Origin: an uncultured Prevotella sp.
Lineage (GTDB): Bacteria > Bacteroidota > Bacteroidia > Bacteroidales > Bacteroidaceae
Assembly (NCBI GenBank): GCA_946998295.1
Contig: CAMPYS010000024.1
Coordinates: forward strand, 1-28,484
DNA: 28,484 nucleotides
Direction of reading: 5' to 3'
Both the position numbers and the translations under genes were made by a program. Positions within the stretch are counted from its first letter, which is position 1. Each line of letters starts with the position of its first letter. The notes under the pieces are model-generated. The model was given only the letters and a program-made list of their open reading frames with translations, was not told the DNA's origin and searched no databases. Below, one piece after another: positions 1 through 6,907 of this stretch.

Positions 1-190
1 CTCAACAGAAAGTATAAAAGGACTATCAATATGAGAACATCCATGCCATCAGCACCATCTTATCATTGTAGGATGGGAGGTGGCGTATGACCTATGACTA
101 TTGCTGAATAGTTACCAAAGGTAGTATCGATATTCGATTTTGTTTGAGAAGAATTTTTTGTCTGAAACTTGATACCTTAGAAGGTAAGGA
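1..190. other. unresolved left end of window
   Basis: No gene can be assigned here. On the plus strand, bases 1-90 are open and end in TGA, reading as a tail of about 29 residues ending in MGGGV, which could be the C-terminus of a gene entering from the left. On the minus strand there are short open stretches without start codons. None of these resembles a family I can name. Base composition is mixed, about 37-43% GC in the two full lines sampled. Confidence 0.3.
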
Positions 191-238
191 AAGAGCCCTG
201 CCAGAACTCTAATACTGAGTTTGATAGGGCTCTTTTAT
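191..238. terminator. bidirectional intrinsic terminator
   Basis: A perfect 9-bp stem (AAGAGCCCT at 191-199 with AGGGCTCTT at 226-234) encloses a second 5-bp stem (AACTC at 205-209 with GAGTT at 217-221) and is followed by a short T run. Read on the minus strand it is followed by TTTCCTT, so it can serve the DUF4325 gene that ends at 281 as well as any plus-strand gene from the left. Confidence 0.75.
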
Positions 239-280
239 GCATAGCTGTTACAATCTGTAATTTTGAGGGATACTTTATTT

Positions 281-586
281 TTATTCTGATACACTCTCTG
301 GATTCTGGTCATAACGTAATAAGTAATCTTTTAATCTATCAGCTTGGTGTCTTGTTATTTTAGAGAACATAATATGGCTTTTTAAAGTTTCCATATCATA
401 TTCATCAATAATCTTTCCAATAGACACATTTAAGAATACAGAAGGTAAAGAACTGACCCCTTCCATATTTGCAACAACCTTATCATCAGATGCAATTGCA
501 TCAACAATTGTATTATAAAGGATTTTACCAGCGTCTGGTAAGCTATTGTGAGAAGCTAAAACTTCTTTTATATTTATTGTACACAT
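281..586 (-). CDS. STAS-like DUF4325 domain protein
   Basis: A 101-residue protein. The middle (about residues 36-75) has a hydrophobic strand followed by the serine-rich SLPSVFLN segment and then GKIIDEYD, the pattern I know from DUF4325, a STAS-like alpha/beta domain. Members of this family are commonly encoded next to a GHKL-type (histidine-kinase-like) ATPase, and the pair resembles an anti-sigma/anti-anti-sigma or phosphorelay switch. Their output is largely unknown. There is no signal peptide, so the protein should be cytoplasmic. Local GC is about 25%, unlike the richer block to its right. The ATPase partner expected immediately upstream survives only as a C-terminal piece (611-724), so this gene may be an orphan. 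Family call moderately sure, function unknown. Confidence 0.6.
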   Translation of the reverse strand: MCTINIKEVLASHNSLPDAGKILYNTIVDAIASDDKVVANMEGVSSLPSVFLNVSIGKIIDEYDMETLKSHIMFSKITRHQADRLKDYLLRYDQNPESVSE

Positions 587-610
587 AACAGTCTTAAATT
601 AATTAAACAT

Positions 611-724
611 CTAAAATCCAAACGAATCAAGAACTTCTTCGTCTTCCATTTGAGAAAGATCTACCTCAAAATAGATTAATGTACCTGGAAAATTAAAGTT
701 AATATCGTAGACCTTTCTTTCCTT
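611..724 (-). pseudogene. C-terminal remnant, probable GHKL ATPase
   Basis: Reading minus from about 724, one frame stays open to a TAG at 611-613. It gives roughly 38 residues, including DINFNFPGTLIYFEVDLS and ending VLDSFGF. A phenylalanine-rich strand, then GT and another hydrophobic strand, resembles the last strands of GHKL ATPase domains that precede DUF4325 genes. The frame has no start codon. Followed upstream, it runs out of frame into the end of the outer-membrane protein gene (stop 732-734), which is higher in GC. The simplest reading is that the 5' part was lost when the neighbouring block arrived. The family call rests on a short stretch and on context, so it is tentative. Confidence 0.45.
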
Positions 725-731
725 TTTATTC

Positions 732-3038
732 CTACAAACGGTTGATTTCGCTATTGCCTGCACCCTTTCCTTTATACTTGCTACGTGCTGTATTGAAACT
801 GTAACGAAGGGTTAGGGTGAAAGATAGTGTATCGCCTTTCAACCATTTGGTAGCTTCAATATCTGGTGTTATCACTGTCCAACGTTCTCGCGAGGTGTGG
901 AATATGTCCTCTATACTTAATGCCACCATCAAGCCGAAAGGGAAACTCTTGATTAATGATGCTGATGTCGTGAAGTTATGTTTATAGTAAAGCAGTCTGT
1001 CGTTGCCTGCTGTATATCCTGAAAAGTTCAATGTGGCAGTGTAAGACTTTGGAAATGAAAATAAATTCTTGAAAGAATACTTTGCTATTGGTTTTGTATA
1101 CTTCATACCATTGTATTCAAGCTGTTGGAAATAAGCCTGTAATGTTACCGACGGTTTCCATATTCCGAATGTTGGAGCATAAGATGCCATAAGGTTGAAA
1201 CTTTGGTAATCAATGTTTATAAATGAATTTAATCGAACCGGTTTGTCTTCTAATACTTGTTCGTAAAACGATATTGCGTTTTTATAAATAATGTAATTTG
1301 AACTCAAGACCAAGTCTTTATAGCGCAGAAGTAATCCCAAGTCGTAGATATTTGCAGGCTGCAAGGACGGATTTCCACCCTCATAGGCATAGCGATTGTT
1401 ATAAGCTCGGCTGGCTCTTAACTGCATATACGATGGACGTTCAATGATGGAGCGGAGCGATAAAGTAGTTCCGAAACTGCTCTTAGAATAGTTTAAAGAA
1501 AGCGTTGGCAATAAGTTGCCGTACTTTTTCGATTGTGCATCTTGTTTAACGCCATTCAATCTATAATCGAAAGCTACCCACTCGTACCGTAAGCCAACAT
1601 TGGTACTCCAATGTTTCCACGCTTTACTGTACTCACTGAATAGTGCCAACGAGTTTTGTTTTGCCTGATTACCATTCGATGTCAAGGAAGAAGTGTGGTC
1701 AGGGTCGGCTAATTCAAAGGCTTGTGTATTGTTGGTGTAAGTGTATTCCTCGCCAAATGTAAACTTACCGATAGGCATTGACTTTGACAACATTACGTTT
1801 TCGGCAAACATATCTGTCTTTCGATAGCTCTTGCTACCAACTGTTATTGTTTTGTTGTGTTCTATTTCGGTGGTATTCAAATCGGTTGTAAGGTCGATAC
1901 GAGCATAAGTGGTATTCATTTCCACCTCCCATTTGTTCTTGAAAGTCTTCAAAAGATAGGCTGTTGCATTATGTCTTCCACCATAATAGTTTTGAAAATA
2001 ATAGCTGTTAAATGTATGGTTGCCTTCCAAGTCGGAAGATGTTAGCGTAGAATAAAGGTTGAACGGGATTTTTATGGTTCGAGAATATATATACTTCAGT
2101 CCTGCATAAAAGCTGTTATCGAGCGATACATAGTTTGTACCAGCCTGCGAAACAAGATACCTACCCTTGCTATTTTGTTTGTTTGAATTATGCGATACAA
2201 TCGTTGCCCCCTTGTAATTAAACGCTACATCGTTGGTTTGCTCCTCGTCTGATTTGTTTTCTTGGTAATAAACAGAGCCGAAAATATCAAATGCTCCCTT
2301 GCGGTAGTTGAGTTTAAGAAAGTCGTTTTGGGCAAAATTATGGTTTACTTTTCCGTTCCATTGCATTGTCCCCGACCACCCATCGCCTTGTGTACGAATT
2401 GTTGTAATGCGTATCACTGCTCCTACATTTGACGGGTAACGGCTACCAGGGTTCATTATTACCTGCACATTTCTTATTTGATTGCCTTTCAACCCTACGA
2501 GTTCTGTATTACTTGTTATTTTCCTTCCGTCAAGATAAACAAGCGGTTTACCTTTCCCTAATACGGTGATTGCATTGTCCGAAGCACTAAGGAAAGGCAG
2601 CTGGTTGAGTACGTCGGAGAGTGAAGGCAGTTTCGCTAACGCACTGCCTTGTATGGTAGACGTAAGTCCTCCTGTGTTCATTGTATAAAGACGCCTGTTG
2701 CCTTTCACCACAACTTCAGCCATTTCGTTACTGCTTGGCATTAATATAATGGTGCCTGCATCGGCAGAATGGCAGTCTGAGTATTTTGTTTCGTAGCCCA
2801 TACACGAAACTCTCAAAATACCATCAATATTTTTTGTTTCAATGATAAATACTCCATCAGCTTTGCTTGCTGCACCGCTAATAAACGAAGAGTCGGCTTT
2901 TGAAAGCAGACAAACGTTCGCCAATTCAAGGGGCGCACCTTGTGTGTCTACAACTTTTCCTTTAATACTTTGCGCTATCATATCTAATGATGTAAAGAAA
3001 AACAATAGTAGTAGAGTTGTTTGGGTATTTTTCCTCAT
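732..3038 (-). CDS. TonB-receptor-like outer membrane beta-barrel protein
   Basis: A 768-residue outer-membrane protein. From the start at 3038 it begins MRKNTQ, a hydrophobic signal peptide ending near MIAQ, then a carboxypeptidase-regulatory-like beta-sandwich (KGKVVDTQGAPLELANV to GYETKY). A plug-like segment follows (EVVVKGNRRLY, KLPSLSDVLNQLP, KPLVYLDGRKI), then a long beta-strand-rich barrel of the OMP_b-brl_3 type. The basic tail ending GAGNSEINRL is usual for this family, so the 3' end looks intact. An in-frame ATG ten codons upstream (3068) lies inside the predicted promoter -7 box, so 3038 is preferred. No TonB box is evident. Such proteins sit in the outer membrane; the substrate cannot be read from the sequence. 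GC is about 45% in a sampled line, well above the downstream neighbours. Confidence 0.85.
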   Translation of the reverse strand: MRKNTQTTLLLLFFFTSLDMIAQSIKGKVVDTQGAPLELANVCLLSKADSSFISGAASKADGVFIIETKNIDGILRVSCMGYETKYSDCHSADAGTIILMPSSNEMAEVVVKGNRRLYTMNTGGLTSTIQGSALAKLPSLSDVLNQLPFLSASDNAITVLGKGKPLVYLDGRKITSNTELVGLKGNQIRNVQVIMNPGSRYPSNVGAVIRITTIRTQGDGWSGTMQWNGKVNHNFAQNDFLKLNYRKGAFDIFGSVYYQENKSDEEQTNDVAFNYKGATIVSHNSNKQNSKGRYLVSQAGTNYVSLDNSFYAGLKYIYSRTIKIPFNLYSTLTSSDLEGNHTFNSYYFQNYYGGRHNATAYLLKTFKNKWEVEMNTTYARIDLTTDLNTTEIEHNKTITVGSKSYRKTDMFAENVMLSKSMPIGKFTFGEEYTYTNNTQAFELADPDHTSSLTSNGNQAKQNSLALFSEYSKAWKHWSTNVGLRYEWVAFDYRLNGVKQDAQSKKYGNLLPTLSLNYSKSSFGTTLSLRSIIERPSYMQLRASRAYNNRYAYEGGNPSLQPANIYDLGLLLRYKDLVLSSNYIIYKNAISFYEQVLEDKPVRLNSFINIDYQSFNLMASYAPTFGIWKPSVTLQAYFQQLEYNGMKYTKPIAKYSFKNLFSFPKSYTATLNFSGYTAGNDRLLYYKHNFTTSASLIKSFPFGLMVALSIEDIFHTSRERWTVITPDIEATKWLKGDTLSFTLTLRYSFNTARSKYKGKGAGNSEINRL

Positions 3039-3065
3039 CTTATAAGATGCATTAGTTGTCAGTTG

Positions 3066-3097
3066 CAAAAGTAATTATATTTCATTAAAATGCCAAA
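3066..3097 (-). promoter_or_regulatory. Bacteroidetes-type promoter for the barrel protein
   Basis: On the minus strand TTTG (plus 3094-3097) is followed by exactly 20 bases and TACTTTTG (plus 3066-3073), matching the Bacteroidetes sigma-ABfr consensus TTTG...TAnnTTTG. Transcription would start near 3060, about 20 bases before the ATG at 3038. This rules out the upstream in-frame ATG at 3068. Confidence 0.8.
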
Positions 3098-3477
3098 TAA
3101 ACAATGAATAATGTACTATTAAACCGTAATGTATTAAAAAAAAGCACTTTACAATGTCTCTTAACATCGTAGAACAGATAGTTTCTGGATTCAAAAGCGG
3201 AGTATTTGTATTTTTGGCAGTTCGTATTTATTGTTCTGAAATCCAGTAAATGGCGCAATAAATTTAACACAACTGAAAAGGGTGAAATAGAGAAAAAGAA
3301 AGTGATAAAAAAGGAATGAATTTGTAAAATAGGTTATTTTACTTTGCGAAAGCGTAGCTCTTACCGACCAAAAGCGGCACTTTTCCACTGTAACTGCAAA
3401 GGTATAGGAAGCGCCAATAGATGAGAGAGCCATGTGTGTAAACAGATAAAGGATTAAGATATTAACATAAAGAAACG
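3098..3477. repeat. gene-free spacer, possible dispersed intergenic repeat
   Basis: No convincing gene. The two short minus-strand open frames here start at arbitrary ATGs, lack a promoter or ribosome-binding context, and overlap each other. CAAAAGCGG occurs twice (about 3191 and 3369), and the segment 3355-3430 looks to me, from memory only, like sequence recurring between genes in Prevotella genomes. A weak inverted pair (CTGGATT near 3186, AATCCAG near 3240) is also present. Copy number elsewhere in the genome cannot be judged from one window. Confidence 0.3.
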
Positions 3478-3492
3478 TTTTTTTTTTTTTTT
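3478..3492 (+). repeat. T15 homopolymer tract
   Basis: Fifteen consecutive T residues end 10 bases upstream of the -33 element predicted for the small protein and fimbrillin-like lipoprotein. A homopolymer of this length is prone to slipped-strand length change. At this position it could alter promoter strength or regulator spacing. The tract is seen directly; any switching is inference. Confidence 0.6.
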
Positions 3493-3495
3493 GAA

Positions 3496-3534
3496 CCTTA
3501 TTTTTGGCGTTACGCCTAATAATAAGGACTTTTG
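3496..3534 (+). promoter_or_regulatory. promoter overlapping a nested dyad
   Basis: TTTG (3503-3506), 20 bases, then GACTTTTG (3527-3534), one base off the TAnnTTTG consensus, about 95 bases before the ATG at 3629. Nested inside are two inverted repeats sharing one centre: CCTTATT (3496-3502) with AATAAGG (3521-3527), and GGCGT (3506-3510) with ACGCC (3512-3516). The dyad covers both promoter elements, so it could be an operator for a repressor or a hairpin-forming region. It is not followed by a T run on either strand, so it does not look like a terminator. Confidence 0.5.
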
Positions 3535-3628
3535 CATGTATTTTTTTAACCGATGTATATAGCTCTTACATTTAGAATTTACAGAATGTAATTTGTGGAA
3601 TAAATAGTACAATTTAAAAGTTATTTGT

Positions 3629-3790
3629 ATGAAAAGAAAATATCAAAAGCCAATAATTGAGGTGTTTAGGATAGATAACACTTCTTTATTAATTAGCATC
3701 TCTACAGGTGAATCAAATGTTAATAATTATGGAAAGGCTGAGTTAAAGCCTGTTTCTGATGGAGATGATTATTCAGGATATGACGAGTAA
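3629..3790 (+). CDS. small acidic protein upstream of fimbrillin-like lipoprotein
   Basis: A 53-residue ORF starting MKRKYQKPIIEVFRID and ending in an acidic tail (DGDDYSGYDE). The N-terminal pattern of basic residues, Tyr, Pro, a short beta strand, then a Leu-Leu/Ser segment is one I know from many short Bacteroidales proteins encoded in front of lipoprotein or fimbrial genes. Their function is not established. There is no signal peptide or membrane span. The stop lies 18 bases before the ATG of the 765-residue lipoprotein and a promoter lies about 95 bases upstream, so the two are probably co-transcribed. Codon use looks natural. I am fairly sure it is translated; no role can be assigned. 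Confidence 0.65.
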   Translation: MKRKYQKPIIEVFRIDNTSLLISISTGESNVNNYGKAELKPVSDGDDYSGYDE

Positions 3791-3808
3791 ACAATAAGCC
3801 AAAATTAA

Positions 3809-6106
3809 ATGATTATGAGAAGAATACAGTTATACACATTTTTACTGGTATCGATTTTTGTCGTATCAGCTTGTTCCGAAGCCGTTATCTTGCCCAATGA
3901 GGAGGGGCATGACCTAGCATTATCCACCAAGACAACTTTCATCACCATAGATGAGAGCACAGCTGGTGCAGAAATGCCTAAGAGAGCAGCATTACCTTCC
4001 GATGGAAGTACTAAAGCCACACGCGCCGCTGTGACCATGGACGAACACTTTAATCTTCTGGGCAATGACCCTAAAGAGTTTGAAACAGACGCCTACATCA
4101 TCAAGGAAGATGATTCTATTAATGATAATGGAAAGCGGCATATTGCTTACCTTAAGATTCGATGGAAGCAAGTAAAGAAAGTTAAGGAAGGCTTTAAACT
4201 AAGCACTTATGAACCCAATATTAAATTGGAGTGGCCTAATCATAATGCCATTCCTATAAAGAATGAGAGCGATGGTAAAAGCAAATGGTACATCTGTGGT
4301 ATCATCGGTGGTACAATGGAACGTGTATTCGAAGACAGTGTTCCATTGAGCGTAGAGTTTTATAAAGACGCAAAGAAACTGAATGAGCTTGTGAGTGTCA
4401 ATGGAAAGAACTATCGCAAGTTTAATATACCCTTTGTGGCAGAATGGAAGAAATTGGGGATAAAAGGAGAAAACAAAATAACCTTCTCTGGACTTCAATT
4501 TAAACCACAAGGAGTGGTGTTTCATATCAAGATAAAGAGGAATGATAAGTTGATTACAAATCCCGATGATTACAGATATATGTTTGCAAGTACCGGACTG
4601 ACGGGGAATATCTTTTATGCTTTTAATGATATGGATTTACCAAATCAAAATAATCCAGCACACATTCTAAATGCGCAAAAAAAATTTAATCCGGTAGCCA
4701 ATAACTGGCAGTGGTATTTCCCTAAAGACCAACGTAATTTAGGTGGAAGGGAAGACTATGCCCACCCAGACACGGAAATGGCTTACCGATGCAAATTGGA
4801 AGGTGAGCATAGAAAAGGAGTTGATTACGATGAGTTCTGGGTATGGGGAATGCCTATAGAACATGGTGCAAGACAGTTTAATGGCGACGGCTACATGGAG
4901 CATAACACGTCTATCACGTCCTATCACGGAGGTTTTGCCTTGGGGTGGACGGGCTCTGATTTTAAAAAAGTGGAGCGTGGAGAGTTTTTGGTAGCCAACA
5001 GCGACTATGGAGTGATAACAGATGAATGGAAGCAGCCCATAGTAGATTGGAAATCATATAATGGAAAAATAATAGATGTAAATCTTAAAGTGAAACGTCC
5101 TGGCAGCAAAAAATATAAATGGTGCGTGCCTTTGGAAAGGTTTGCGAGGTCTAATTTGAGTCGGGATAAAGAAAGACAGTTCACCAACAATCTTGCATCA
5201 GGTACTGGGGAGGGGGCTATCTTTCAACGGCCTGGTAAAAGTCATCCTGTTAACTTTGTCAACATCATAAATCGTAATCTATGTCCTCAGGGCTATCATG
5301 TGCCAAGTATTTACGAAATGACAGCTGCGTTTCCCTACTTCCAAAATCGCTTAAGAGATGGTTGGAAAAAGGAAAATAAGGACATGTCGGGTGAACCCCT
5401 ACGCTTCGATGAACAAACTGCTAACAAAAATCCGATACCATATTATGGCCTCGAGTATCTGAGATTGTTTGGAGATAATTCTGATAATTGTCATTTCGTA
5501 AACTTCTACAGTATTTATAAGCGTGTGAAGAACAATGGTAAAGAAGCTATTTATGCCATACGTTTTATCTACAACAGCAGCGATTATAACAGTGGTGCTG
5601 ACGCAAGTAAAATAGGCAACCGTTACCGTTGCGCATACCGCTACCTCATTAGTGCTTCTGGTATGAACGATGATGGAAGAGGACATCGTCTCTCTGTCAC
5701 TGCACGCTGGTTAGGCAACTTGCCTATATCTATAGAGGATGTTGCGAATGAAACTTTTTGGGAAAATGACAATAGTATGGACGTAATTCGCATTTTTAAT
5801 GTCGAAAACAATGATAAAGGAGATATTTTCCAGTCTTTTTTTACAAGGACATATCAACAGAATATGGGCTTTGGGTCCGATTTAGATAGATATTCAAATC
5901 CTTATTCTGGTACTTTTTTAAGAAGAGCTTTCACTAAAGTTGGATTTGAGCGTACAAATGATGGACCTGGTTCAGATAGGGTAGGTGCAGTACGCTGTAT
6001 AGCCAACTGGAACTTAGATGAGAATGCCGCCAATGCTCCACGAAAACAAAAGTTAAAGGGTCATGATGAGAAGTATTACGAATATGTAAATCCCCGTAGG
6101 AAGTAA
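3809..6106 (+). CDS. fimbrillin-like surface lipoprotein with FISUMP-like C-terminus
   Basis: A 765-residue lipoprotein. The N-terminus has two possible ATGs (3809 and 3815), a hydrophobic core and the lipobox VSAC with Cys22. A low-complexity segment containing TKATRAAV follows, which could be an arginine-specific maturation site as in Bacteroidales fimbrillins. The middle is beta-rich with no family I can name. From about residue 485 there is NRNLCPQGYHVPS (Cys492), and near the end RVGAVRCIANW (Cys730). This framing resembles FISUMP (Fibrobacter succinogenes major paralogue) domains found at the C-terminus of Bacteroidetes fimbrial tip or adhesin proteins. The likely place is the cell surface, as an adhesin or minor fimbrial component. 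GC is about 43% in a sampled line. No usher-like or other fimbrial subunit gene lies beside it, so the fimbrial role is inference. Confidence 0.6.
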   Translation: MIMRRIQLYTFLLVSIFVVSACSEAVILPNEEGHDLALSTKTTFITIDESTAGAEMPKRAALPSDGSTKATRAAVTMDEHFNLLGNDPKEFETDAYIIKEDDSINDNGKRHIAYLKIRWKQVKKVKEGFKLSTYEPNIKLEWPNHNAIPIKNESDGKSKWYICGIIGGTMERVFEDSVPLSVEFYKDAKKLNELVSVNGKNYRKFNIPFVAEWKKLGIKGENKITFSGLQFKPQGVVFHIKIKRNDKLITNPDDYRYMFASTGLTGNIFYAFNDMDLPNQNNPAHILNAQKKFNPVANNWQWYFPKDQRNLGGREDYAHPDTEMAYRCKLEGEHRKGVDYDEFWVWGMPIEHGARQFNGDGYMEHNTSITSYHGGFALGWTGSDFKKVERGEFLVANSDYGVITDEWKQPIVDWKSYNGKIIDVNLKVKRPGSKKYKWCVPLERFARSNLSRDKERQFTNNLASGTGEGAIFQRPGKSHPVNFVNIINRNLCPQGYHVPSIYEMTAAFPYFQNRLRDGWKKENKDMSGEPLRFDEQTANKNPIPYYGLEYLRLFGDNSDNCHFVNFYSIYKRVKNNGKEAIYAIRFIYNSSDYNSGADASKIGNRYRCAYRYLISASGMNDDGRGHRLSVTARWLGNLPISIEDVANETFWENDNSMDVIRIFNVENNDKGDIFQSFFTRTYQQNMGFGSDLDRYSNPYSGTFLRRAFTKVGFERTNDGPGSDRVGAVRCIANWNLDENAANAPRKQKLKGHDEKYYEYVNPRRK

Positions 6107-6107
6107 A

Positions 6108-6117
6108 GTCAGCTGAC
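6108..6117. repeat. perfect 10-bp palindrome after stop codon
   Basis: GTCAGCTGAC begins two bases after the lipoprotein stop codon. It is followed by an imperfect small hairpin (GGTA...TACC around 6123-6138). Neither has a T tract, so termination more likely happens at 6247-6288. Confidence 0.35.
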
Positions 6118-6246
6118 AAATGGGTAGGCTAAGCTACCTATGGATATAGGTCATTTTCTTTAGGATAGCACCGTGTTTTACTTTATTACATACATGGAAA
6201 ATTAATTATAGCTGTCCGCTAAAACTAAAAATGATACAATAATTTT

Positions 6247-6288
6247 GCTCGAAGTCCGATTATAAAGGACTTCGAGCTTTCTTTTTTT
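6247..6288 (+). terminator. intrinsic terminator
   Basis: A perfect 11-bp stem (GCTCGAAGTCC at 6247-6257, GGACTTCGAGC at 6267-6277) with a 9-base loop is followed by TTTC and seven T residues. It is well placed to end transcription from the lipoprotein gene 140 bases upstream, and it sits between two copies of the MITE-like terminal motif. Confidence 0.85.
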
Positions 6289-6361
6289 ATTATAGTTGTC
6301 CAGTAAAATGAATTCTTCTTTGCTCAAGGTTATATTTTTTGTAAAGACAAGGATAACCAAA

Positions 6362-6393
6362 AGGGCTGATACCTCGTGAGAAGTGTCAGCCCT
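6362..6393 (-). terminator. hairpin inside MITE-like segment, terminator-like on minus strand
   Basis: AGGGCTGATAC (6362-6372) pairs with GTGTCAGCCCT (6383-6393) with one G-U pair. On the minus strand the stem is followed by TTTTGG. No minus-strand gene lies near enough to need it, so it may simply be the internal palindrome of the element. Confidence 0.4.
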
Positions 6394-6469
6394 AATTTTA
6401 TAAATCAATAAAAGTTTTACCGGACAGCAATAAATTGTAAAGAAAATGTATCTATATAACGTGATGTAA

Positions 6470-6582
6470 AATCGTTTAAGTTAAAGCTCAATAACGATCC
6501 TTATAGAAACGCCTGACCATTTCTATAAGGATTGCAGAGACGTTTTTATAAGAATCGCAGCAAGAGGTTAAGTTAAACGATT
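6470..6582. repeat. nested palindromic repeat complex
   Basis: An outer perfect 10-bp inverted repeat (AATCGTTTAA at 6470-6479, TTAAACGATT at 6573-6582) encloses a perfect 13-bp hairpin (ATCCTTATAGAAA at 6497-6509, TTTCTATAAGGAT at 6520-6532). A diverged direct copy of the right arm follows (TTTCTATAAGGATTGCAG at 6520-6537 against TTTTTATAAGAATCGCAG at 6544-6561, three mismatches). There is no coding capacity. It may be a dispersed palindromic element or a structured transcript end. Confidence 0.6.
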
Positions 6583-6865
6583 ATCGGATTTGTTAACTGT
6601 TTTGTAAACTGTTTGTTTTACAAATAGTTATAACGCCGTACCTTATGGTTAAAATTATTTTAAATATAGATTATTATCTGCAATATATAGTATTTAAATA
6701 GCGATATTTTTAAAATTGTTTTTGTCTATATTATTTACTATAAAAATGTTCTATATTGGTCTTATTATTTGTTTCTTTTGATACTTATATAAATCGATAT
6801 TCTTGCAGTTCTATAGTTTTGCCTAACATTAAAATTACCAGCTAAAATAAAAAAACAATAAAAAG
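6583..6865. other. AT-rich gene-free spacer
   Basis: Very AT-rich sequence with no open frame worth reporting. The only structure I see is a short imperfect hairpin around 6610-6632 (AACTGTTTGT with ACAAATAGTT). Confidence 0.6.
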
Positions 6866-6897
6866 TTTGTTTTATAAAATTTTATTTATTACTTTTG
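6866..6897 (+). promoter_or_regulatory. Bacteroidetes-type promoter for tRNA-Leu
   Basis: TTTG (6866-6869), 20 bases, TACTTTTG (6890-6897), a full consensus match. The tRNA starts 11 bases after the -7 box, so transcription begins only a few bases before it. Confidence 0.8.
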
Positions 6898-6907
6898 CAA
6901 TCGGTTT

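Larger units (their letters stand above)
6206..6433. mobile_element. MITE-like element(s) with 19-bp terminal repeats
   Basis: Three copies of a 19-base motif occur. TTATAGCTGTCCGCTAAAA (6206-6224) and TTATAGTTGTCCAGTAAAA (6290-6308) are direct copies. The third (6415-6433) is inverted, its reverse complement being TTATTGCTGTCCGGTAAAA. The second and third bracket a 144-bp segment with a hairpin and no coding capacity, which is the form of a miniature inverted-repeat element. The first copy and the segment to 6289 look like a partial second copy. I see no clear target duplication and no transposase. The repeats look like insertion-sequence ends, but I cannot name the family. Confidence 0.55.

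Noticed and set aside
75..190. minus-strand open stretches that could be a transposase or barrel C-terminus
   Set aside because: Only about 35 codons, no start codon, interrupted by stops, and no motif strong enough to name a family.
3191..3433. 80-residue minus-strand open frame in the spacer
   Set aside because: No promoter or ribosome-binding context, overlaps another frame, odd composition; more likely non-coding, possibly repeat sequence.
3496..3527. invertible promoter flanked by inverted repeats
   Set aside because: The inverted repeats are only 18 bases apart and no recombinase gene is nearby, so inversion of this segment is not credible; an operator or hairpin fits better.
4199..4525. 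108-residue minus-strand open frame within the fimbrillin-like gene
   Set aside because: Antisense to a well-supported lipoprotein gene; no recognisable domain or promoter.
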